A DNA stretch of 27,629 nucleotides from an uncultured Prevotella sp. (GTDB lineage: Bacteria > Bacteroidota > Bacteroidia > Bacteroidales > Bacteroidaceae). The DNA lies in the NCBI GenBank assembly GCA_900555035.1, contig USJX01000036.1:1-27629 (forward strand). Direction: 5' to 3'. This document shows positions 22,871-27,629 of the stretch, one piece after another (the first letter of the stretch is position 1; every line of letters starts with the position of its first letter). The position numbers were made by a program, and so were the translations under genes. A model generated the notes under the pieces. It was not told the origin of the DNA, did no database searches, and saw only the letters and a list, made by a program, of their open reading frames with translations.

Positions 22871-24343
22871 TTATCTCCTATTCTTGTACTTTGATGGTTT
22901 TTGTTTTGCACTCGATGTGGTGGCAAGACTGCGCACGCAGCGGAATCCGATATACGAACGTGGCTGGTTCTGATATTCCCAAGAACGCCATGCCGAACGG
23001 ATAAACGACTCCGGATCTTTCCAGGACCCACCTCTTACGCTCTTTTTCTTCAGGCGGTAAGGGTCTTCCTTCGCTGCATTGTATTTCAACTCAGGGTTCA
23101 GGTCGTTCATGGCATCCACACCTGCCTCGGTATAGATGGTACTGGTCCATTCTGCCACGTTACCCGCCATATCATAAAGTCCGTTTGAGTTAGGCGAGTA
23201 GATGCCCACCTTGCTGGTTATCAGATTGCCATCCTTGGTATAGTTACCGCGGTCTGGCTTAAAGTTGGCATAGAAGCATCCGTCTCCGTTCTTCACGTCC
23301 TGGTTCTCCCAAGGGAACTCGTTCTGGTTCTTGCCTCGTGCCGCATACTCCCACTCTGCCTCGGTAGGCAGGCGATAGCGCTGTACGAAGCGTGCCTCAG
23401 GCCCCAATCCTTTCAGCAGATAGTCGGTACGCCAGGCACAGAAGGCATTGGCTTGCTCCCAGGTAACGCCTACCACCGGATAATCATTGTAGGCTGGGTT
23501 GCTGAAATAACTTCTCAGATAGGTCTCATTGTCTGAATTACGGAAGTCGTTCACCCAGCAGGTGGTGTCTGGATACACATTCACGATGTAGGTATTGAGG
23601 AAGTCCCATGGTCCGCTCAATGGGCGGTTGATGGTCTCGCTGATGATTCTTCCCTCATCATCCATGTAGGCGGTATCCTTAGAAATCATCACCACCTCGT
23701 TGGCATTCACCTGCTCATCTGTGTTCAGGTTACGCTCCTGCGGGTTCAGTCGGTTTCTGCGAAGTGCCGCTGCGGTATAATCGTAAATTTCGTACTTATA
23801 GTTCAGCTGGCGCCAGTCTATCAGTTTTTCGCCTGTCACCGGATTAGAAGTATAGATACTTTCCATCGCTCTCTTCTCATCCTCGTTTGGCTTTCTTGGC
23901 AACTGTTTCTTCCAGTTAATCTGCGGAGTCACAGGGTCACCATTCTTGTCCTCGGTAATCATGTAAGTCTCGTCACCGCCATAGGCAGGGTCTGCCAGAC
24001 GGGTACGGATGATGGAATCGCGAACATAGGCGATAAACTGCTTGTATTCAGAATTGGTGATTTCCGTATCATCCATCCAGAATCCATCCACAGACACATC
24101 CTTGCGAGGCGTCTTCTGTCCCCACAGCGAATCCTGGGTCTCCAGACCCATCTTTAGGAATCCCCGGTTCACCTTCACCATGCCGTATGGGGCTGGCTCA
24201 GCGAAACTTCTTCCGCCAACTCCAACCACCTCACCGCCTCTGCCAGCCATCGAGCTAGTCTTGGCACCGAAACAACCACTAAGGGTCAAGAGTGCCATCA
24301 ACGAGCTAAGGAGCAATATACTTTTCTTCATATTACGATTCAT
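22871..24343 (-). CDS. gldK: Type IX secretion ring lipoprotein GldK (PorK)
   Basis: The 490-residue lipoprotein has the signal KKSILLLSSLMALLTLSGCF with lipobox LSGC (Cys24 from the first Met; a second Met at residue 5 is an equally good start). The mature protein has the formylglycine-generating-enzyme (SUMF1-like) fold: GFLKMGLETQDSLWGQKTPR, VSVDGFWMDDTEITNSEYK, VVGVTWEQANAFCAWR, RLPTEAEWEYAARG, LYDMAGNVAEWTST and RGGSWKD. In GldK this fold is structural rather than enzymatic. GldK is anchored in the outer membrane's inner leaflet and forms the periplasmic ring with GldN. It lies 15 bases after porP. It is the only lipoprotein in the operon. Confidence 0.95.
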   Translation of the reverse strand: MNRNMKKSILLLSSLMALLTLSGCFGAKTSSMAGRGGEVVGVGGRSFAEPAPYGMVKVNRGFLKMGLETQDSLWGQKTPRKDVSVDGFWMDDTEITNSEYKQFIAYVRDSIIRTRLADPAYGGDETYMITEDKNGDPVTPQINWKKQLPRKPNEDEKRAMESIYTSNPVTGEKLIDWRQLNYKYEIYDYTAAALRRNRLNPQERNLNTDEQVNANEVVMISKDTAYMDDEGRIISETINRPLSGPWDFLNTYIVNVYPDTTCWVNDFRNSDNETYLRSYFSNPAYNDYPVVGVTWEQANAFCAWRTDYLLKGLGPEARFVQRYRLPTEAEWEYAARGKNQNEFPWENQDVKNGDGCFYANFKPDRGNYTKDGNLITSKVGIYSPNSNGLYDMAGNVAEWTSTIYTEAGVDAMNDLNPELKYNAAKEDPYRLKKKSVRGGSWKDPESFIRSAWRSWEYQNQPRSYIGFRCVRSLATTSSAKQKPSKYKNRR

Positions 24344-24358
24344 ATTCTTGATATTCTA

Positions 24359-25294
24359 CTAGAGTATTCTTACACTTTGATGTTTGTTTCTACCTTTCTT
24401 CACCAGGTTCAGATCCATCTGGTATCCGATGTAAAGCTCATGGCTTCCGTTGCCAAAGCTCAGCTTCGAGGTGTACCATTCGTAACTGTATCCCAATATC
24501 ACGCCGTGGAAGGTTCCACCCATGAGGAAGGTAACCGAGTTGTCAGGGCTGTAGGTCACACCGCCATAGAGCAGTTTCTTATCATATTGGTAAACCAATC
24601 TGCCTGTCACGTCGCCTCGCCATGCCGTTCCGTCATACTTCACGAGGGCAGACGACTTTATAGTTAAAAACGGATTTCTGAGCTTAATATTGTATCCGCC
24701 AGTTAAATAATACGTTGCGTCAATCTTAAGCTCATTGGTTTCTCCCAACTCGATGGTTGGTGAAGTAAGATGCTGTGCAGAAAGTCCCACATACCAGTTG
24801 CCGTGCAGATAGTAAAGTCCGGCTCCCGCATCAAATCCGCTACCCTTCACTTCCGATGTAGCAAGAGCAGGGTCGCCCGAATCTCCGGCATCCACCTTGC
24901 TACCATCGAAACTCTCGCTCAGGAATCCGGCTTGCAGACCCACGCTCATCGTTCCCCCGAAGAGTTTGGTCTTATAGGCATACTGCAGGTTGAGTCGCTG
25001 ATGGGTGAAGAGTCCTATCTGGTCGTTCATCATCGCAGCACCCACGCCGTGATAATTCTTCAGCGCATAGAAAGGCAGGTCGGCTGCCAGATACATGGTT
25101 CTAGGATTATGTTCGAATCCGGCCATATCCAATGCGTAAGCAGCCGTCACGTTGAGTTTTGCCTGCTTACCCACTGCCGCAGGATTGTAGGATGGTTCCA
25201 TGTCAAAGTAATGACTGAAGGAAGGATCATACTGTGCCCTCGAAGCGAGCACTCCTGTCAGCAAAAAAACTAATATGATGATTCGTCTTAACAC
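24359..25294 (-). CDS. porP: Type IX secretion outer-membrane protein PorP (SprF family)
   Basis: The 311-residue protein has a signal peptide (RIIILVFLLTGVLASRAQ) followed by the family motif YDPSFSHYFDMEPSYNPAAVG. The rest is a beta-barrel with alternating strands (GTMSVGLQAGF, YYLHGNWYVGLSAQHL, KKLLYGGVTYSPDNSVTFLMGG, SHELYIGYQMDL). PorP/SprF proteins associate with the GldK ring and can carry type B cargo through a peptidoglycan-binding partner; no such partner lies in this window. It is first in the porP-gldKLMN cluster, the same order as in Porphyromonas gingivalis. No exact consensus promoter is seen upstream (25295-25387), only an AT-rich tract and a hairpin, GGCGA/TCGCC (25315-25335). 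Confidence 0.92.
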   Translation of the reverse strand: MLRRIIILVFLLTGVLASRAQYDPSFSHYFDMEPSYNPAAVGKQAKLNVTAAYALDMAGFEHNPRTMYLAADLPFYALKNYHGVGAAMMNDQIGLFTHQRLNLQYAYKTKLFGGTMSVGLQAGFLSESFDGSKVDAGDSGDPALATSEVKGSGFDAGAGLYYLHGNWYVGLSAQHLTSPTIELGETNELKIDATYYLTGGYNIKLRNPFLTIKSSALVKYDGTAWRGDVTGRLVYQYDKKLLYGGVTYSPDNSVTFLMGGTFHGVILGYSYEWYTSKLSFGNGSHELYIGYQMDLNLVKKGRNKHQSVRIL

Positions 25295-25387
25295 AATGTA
25301 ATAACGTAAAAGAGGGCGAAATATTATAAATCGCCGGGATTATTATATATTAATAAGGTATAGTCGGAAGAGAGACATCAGAAAGAT

Positions 25388-25419
25388 GAAAAAGGCTGCC
25401 CCCTGGTAAGAGAACAGCC
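25388..25419 (-). terminator. Terminator of the AbiE operon
   Basis: On the minus strand GGCTG (25415-25419) pairs with CAGCC (25394-25398) around a 16-base loop and is followed by TTTTTC. It separates the AbiE module from the porP operon. The 115 bases between it and the toxin stop hold a small inverted repeat ATTCC-AGA-GGAAT (25449-25461) and nothing else I recognise. Confidence 0.65.
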
Positions 25420-25534
25420 CTATCATCGACTTTTTAATATTCGTCGTCATTCCAGAGGAATATTAGGGCTGAATACCAAGCACTTATTGTCTTCCAACTT
25501 TTATATTGAACATTTTATTAAGGAGTAAAAGTCG

Positions 25535-26551
25535 CTAAAAGGCTTTTCTAAACCTATCTTGCAACTCCTTGATTCGCTCTAAAAGTTTTTCGAAAGATAA
25601 AGTCTGACCATAGATAAAGTGGTTACACATCTCTGCATAATCACCCTCCCAATCCTTCATCAACTCTTGCCTAGGAACGAAATCAATCTCACTAGGCATC
25701 AACTTAGAATAATCTACATACCCAACAGCATAGTATATGGAACGATGCTTAACTATACGCTCATACAAATCAATATCCTGCAGGGCTTGTTTGCCAAATT
25801 CTGTATCCATCAAGCGTTCGAGATCATAAAGATGTCTAGACATTCGGACATGACGAGGAGTCTGTTTCTGAAATTCCTCGCATAGCAGGAATGCCTTCTC
25901 TAGGAATGTTCGAGTAGGCACAACTGTTCTGACCGTAGCTGTAGCCGCCGCATCTTCTCCAGGGAAAGTCTGCTCAATATATGATGAAATCAAACGGTCT
26001 TCCGTAGGTTCATTCATAGACAAGCAACTAATCTCTATCTTAACTCTTGGCGGAATATACTCTATCGTATGACCAAGCATAGACTCATAATGAACGAGAA
26101 TGACAGATGGATCCTTATCACTTGCAACGGGACTTGCCTTACCATCCTCATCAATTTCCTCTACTACATTTTCTATATGGTATCCTTCCACACCAAGTTT
26201 CTTTAGATTTTCATCCAACTCTGCTGAAACTGTATCAAGAAAATACCTACGTGCCTTCTTGCGAAGTTTTTCACGCTGATTCTTTGTCGTCTTCTCTATA
26301 CCGAAGAATTCATGGCTTACAGATAAGTCTATATCCTCACTGAATCTTTCTATCAAATTCCATCCTTTACTGAGACTTGTACCTCCCTTAAAGATGAGTT
26401 GATCTGCACATGAACATTTGAAAAGAGCGTTGAGCACCACAGTTACCCACCAGTCCTTTTCAATTGCAACCTGATTAATACGAAACTTCTCTTCCGCACG
26501 TTGCAACATTGCTATTCGTTCATCTATTGTGTGATTTAACCAAAGTGTCAT
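25535..26551 (-). CDS. abiEii: AbiEii/AbiGii-family nucleotidyltransferase toxin
   Basis: The 338-residue protein has the nucleotidyltransferase core of the AbiEii family: IEKDWWVTVVLNAL (about 30-43), FKGGTSLSKGW (54-64, GG-S motif), SEDIDLS (71-77, catalytic acidic residues) and RTFLEKAFLL (about 212-222, conserved lysine). Toxins of this family transfer nucleotides to cellular targets (tRNA in studied homologues) and arrest growth during phage infection. The ATG at 26551 overlaps the upstream antitoxin gene by 32 bases, so translation is probably coupled. All catalytic motifs are intact. Codon use is more AT-rich than in the neighbouring secretion genes, which fits horizontal transfer. Confidence 0.9.
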   Translation of the reverse strand: MTLWLNHTIDERIAMLQRAEEKFRINQVAIEKDWWVTVVLNALFKCSCADQLIFKGGTSLSKGWNLIERFSEDIDLSVSHEFFGIEKTTKNQREKLRKKARRYFLDTVSAELDENLKKLGVEGYHIENVVEEIDEDGKASPVASDKDPSVILVHYESMLGHTIEYIPPRVKIEISCLSMNEPTEDRLISSYIEQTFPGEDAAATATVRTVVPTRTFLEKAFLLCEEFQKQTPRHVRMSRHLYDLERLMDTEFGKQALQDIDLYERIVKHRSIYYAVGYVDYSKLMPSEIDFVPRQELMKDWEGDYAEMCNHFIYGQTLSFEKLLERIKELQDRFRKAF

Positions 26552-27149
26552 AATGCTCGTTTTTATCTATAATATCAGTTATCAGCTTTCTCATCCATAC
26601 TGGCATGAGAGTAAGATCTTGTACAAACAAGTCTTTATGTTCCTCTTCATTGACCAATTTTCTAATGGTAGAGAGTTCTTGATTACCTACATTCTTTTGT
26701 CCTAATGTTCTAAGAGCTTGTACAAGAAGCGCTGCCAACACTGTCTGAAAAGCAAAGTTCTTAGGAACACTTCTCTTCAACTCTATAGTCCGATTTCCAA
26801 GAGTCAAGACTCTTCCACTTCCCGATGTCAGATAAGTATATTTTGTAGGCACCTGTGTTGAGAGTCCAAGTTTGTTGAGCGCTGTAACTCCTGAAGGTTG
26901 TATTTGTACCTTATCTCGCTGGGCTATAGCCATCACCATTTCATCTATTGATGGATAGACTATCCCAAATCGGGTATTCTTAGGGCGAAGATAAACCCCA
27001 TTAGCTAATCGAACTATATTTCCCTTTTTTTCTTCTACAGAAAGTGCACGACTTACCACCTTCTCATTATCATTGATGTCCGAGAAGTCTGAGATGAAGA
27101 GAATCTGCCCTTCACTTGTCTCGTATATACGGTTTGCTATTTCTGCCAT
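26520..27149 (-). CDS. abiEi: AbiEi-type antitoxin (DUF6088-like)
   Basis: The protein is 209 residues from the ATG at 27149 (MAEIANRIYETSEGQILFIS). An in-frame extension to 27266 would run through the promoter and is rejected. The N-terminal 85 residues look like a winged helix (VVSRALSVEEKKGNIVRLAN, then GVYLRPKNTRFGIVYPS), as in AbiEi antitoxins. The middle (VQIQPSGVTALNKLGLSTQVP, TYLTSGSGRVLTLGNRTIEL) matches the DUF6088 group, and a helical C-terminus follows. AbiEi antitoxins neutralise the toxin without stable complex formation (type IV) and repress their own promoter through inverted repeats. Here an inverted repeat lies at 27186-27216. It overlaps abiEii by 32 bases. Confidence 0.85.
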   Translation of the reverse strand: MAEIANRIYETSEGQILFISDFSDINDNEKVVSRALSVEEKKGNIVRLANGVYLRPKNTRFGIVYPSIDEMVMAIAQRDKVQIQPSGVTALNKLGLSTQVPTKYTYLTSGSGRVLTLGNRTIELKRSVPKNFAFQTVLAALLVQALRTLGQKNVGNQELSTIRKLVNEEEHKDLFVQDLTLMPVWMRKLITDIIDKNEHYDTLVKSHNR

Positions 27150-27172
27150 ATCGTTTTCTTTCTTTAATGGTG

Positions 27173-27180
27173 CAAAAATA
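27173..27180 (-). promoter_or_regulatory. -7 element of the AbiE operon promoter
   Basis: The minus strand reads TATTTTTG, a match to TAnnTTTG, 24 bases before the abiEi ATG. There is no TTTG at the usual distance upstream. Confidence 0.55.
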
Positions 27181-27185
27181 CAAAA

Positions 27186-27216
27186 AATCAGCGATATGCG
27201 TAACATACCACTGATT
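27186..27216. promoter_or_regulatory. Inverted repeat at the AbiE promoter, candidate operator
   Basis: AATCAG (27186-27191) and CTGATT (27211-27216) flank 19 bases that themselves contain ATATG and CATA half-elements. It covers the expected -33 region, where an autorepressing AbiEi would bind. Confidence 0.45.
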
Positions 27217-27262
27217 AAATTAACTTTTTTTATGTAGAAAACTTTGCAAACATTTTCCACAA

Positions 27263-27376
27263 TCACTTATTCTTATTCACTCTTAGCTGTCTGTGGTACT
27301 CACAGCTCTTGCGTTGTAGTTCTTCCTTATGACTGGCATAATATCGACGTTGATACTCTTTTTTCGTGGCAGTTTT
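27263..27376 (-). pseudogene. Short coding remnant in frame after the methyltransferase stop
   Basis: Directly after the TGA at 27377-27379 and in the same frame, 37 codons read KTATKKEYQRRYYASHKEEL and on to VNKNK before another TGA. This basic, tyrosine-rich helical composition looks like the C-terminal extensions and small basic proteins of Bacteroidota phages. Without a start codon of its own it is either a continuation of the methyltransferase past a nonsense codon or debris. Confidence 0.35.
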
Positions 27377-27629
27377 TCACTCTTTAGGAGACATACAGGC
27401 AAATTCTCCGAATGAATCTGGATACTGCTTGATTATTGCAGTAAAGACTGCGGACAAGACCTGCACGACAATGGAGTTTCCGGCTCGCCAATATAGAGAA
27501 TAGTCAGAAGTCTTACGATGACGACCATTTATAAACATAAGTTTCGCTATTTGTTCTTTTGTGTAACCTTCTTTACCTCAAATCCGCAACCTATAGGGTT
27601 TAGTGGGATTTTGCTTGCAAAGCGACAAA
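27377..27629 (-). pseudogene. C-terminal end of a phage-type DNA cytosine methyltransferase, broken or recoded
   Basis: From 27577 to 27377 the minus strand encodes 66 residues: GYTKEQIAKLMFINGRHRKT, then SDYSLYWRAGNSIVVQVLSA and an amphipathic C-terminus ending SPKE. The AGNSIVV block matches motif X of C5-cytosine methyltransferases, which lies at the C-terminus and completes the AdoMet site; the SDYSLY...AGNSIVV form is typical of phage and mobile-element enzymes in this phylum. An in-frame TGA (27578-27580) precedes it, and the frame beyond that is open to the edge (KPYRLRI before the TGA). The enzyme is therefore broken, frameshifted (another frame is open from the edge to about 27550) or read with TGA as Trp. 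The catalytic PC motif lies outside the window. Confidence 0.6.

Noticed and set aside
27150..27266. 39-residue N-terminal extension of the AbiEi antitoxin
   Set aside because: It would include the -7 element and the inverted repeat; the protein aligns with the family from MAEIANRI.

Overview
The window reads as chromosome of a Bacteroidota bacterium, most likely Prevotellaceae (Segatella/Prevotella copri-like). The evidence is a gldK-gldL-gldM-gldN type IX secretion operon with porP, promoters of the Bacteroidota form (-33 TTTG, about 20 bases, -7 TAnnTTTG), mostly absent Shine-Dalgarno sequences, OMP families of this phylum, a long three-domain aminopeptidase P and a Kdo transferase. The species is an inference from gene content, since no search was possible.

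Layout. 1-410: 5' part of a Bacteroidota-type tyrosine integrase that runs off the left edge. 471-853: terminator, tRNA-Gly(TCC), tRNA-Tyr(GTA), tRNA-Thr(TGT) and their promoter, all minus. 870-2482: hpf, a XerC/D recombinase and rpsU with promoters, minus. 2513-4426: aminopeptidase P, minus. 4443-5674: malate dehydrogenase, plus, with a structured leader and a strong terminator. 5774-8693: a DUF3737 protein, a MalY/PatB-type C-S lyase and a nitroreductase, plus, with an elaborate repeat/palindrome between the first two. 8891-11806: waaA and gltX, minus. 11856-14250: pgpH (7TM-HD c-di-AMP phosphodiesterase), plus, with a structured leader. 14280-16047: a FadL/OmpP1-family outer-membrane protein, plus. 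16075-25294: priA, a PorT-like beta-barrel, then (in transcription order) porP, gldK, gldL, gldM, gldN, all minus. 25388-27216: an AbiEi/AbiEii toxin-antitoxin pair with its promoter, a possible operator and a terminator, minus. 27377-27629: C-terminal end of a phage-type DNA cytosine methyltransferase, interrupted by in-frame TGA codons.

How the genes fit together. Most of the window is core housekeeping: translation and ribosome hibernation (tRNAs, hpf, rpsU, gltX), chromosome maintenance (XerC/D, PriA), central metabolism (Mdh), the outer membrane (WaaA, FadL, PorT-like) and second-messenger turnover (PgpH). The porP-gldKLMN cluster encodes the motor and periplasmic ring of type IX secretion. 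GldL and GldM form the proton-driven motor, GldK and GldN the ring under the outer membrane, and PorP a barrel attached to that assembly. Both ends look accessory. On the left an integrase sits about 100 bases beyond a tRNA-Gly 3' end, where I would expect tRNA-Thr and tuf to follow. On the right an abortive-infection module adjoins methyltransferase debris.

The observations I rate highest are: the strong Shine-Dalgarno of hpf in an rpsU-xerC-hpf neighbourhood; the two in-frame TGA codons in the methyltransferase fragment; the integrase placed in the tRNA cluster; and the structured leaders of pgpH and mdh.
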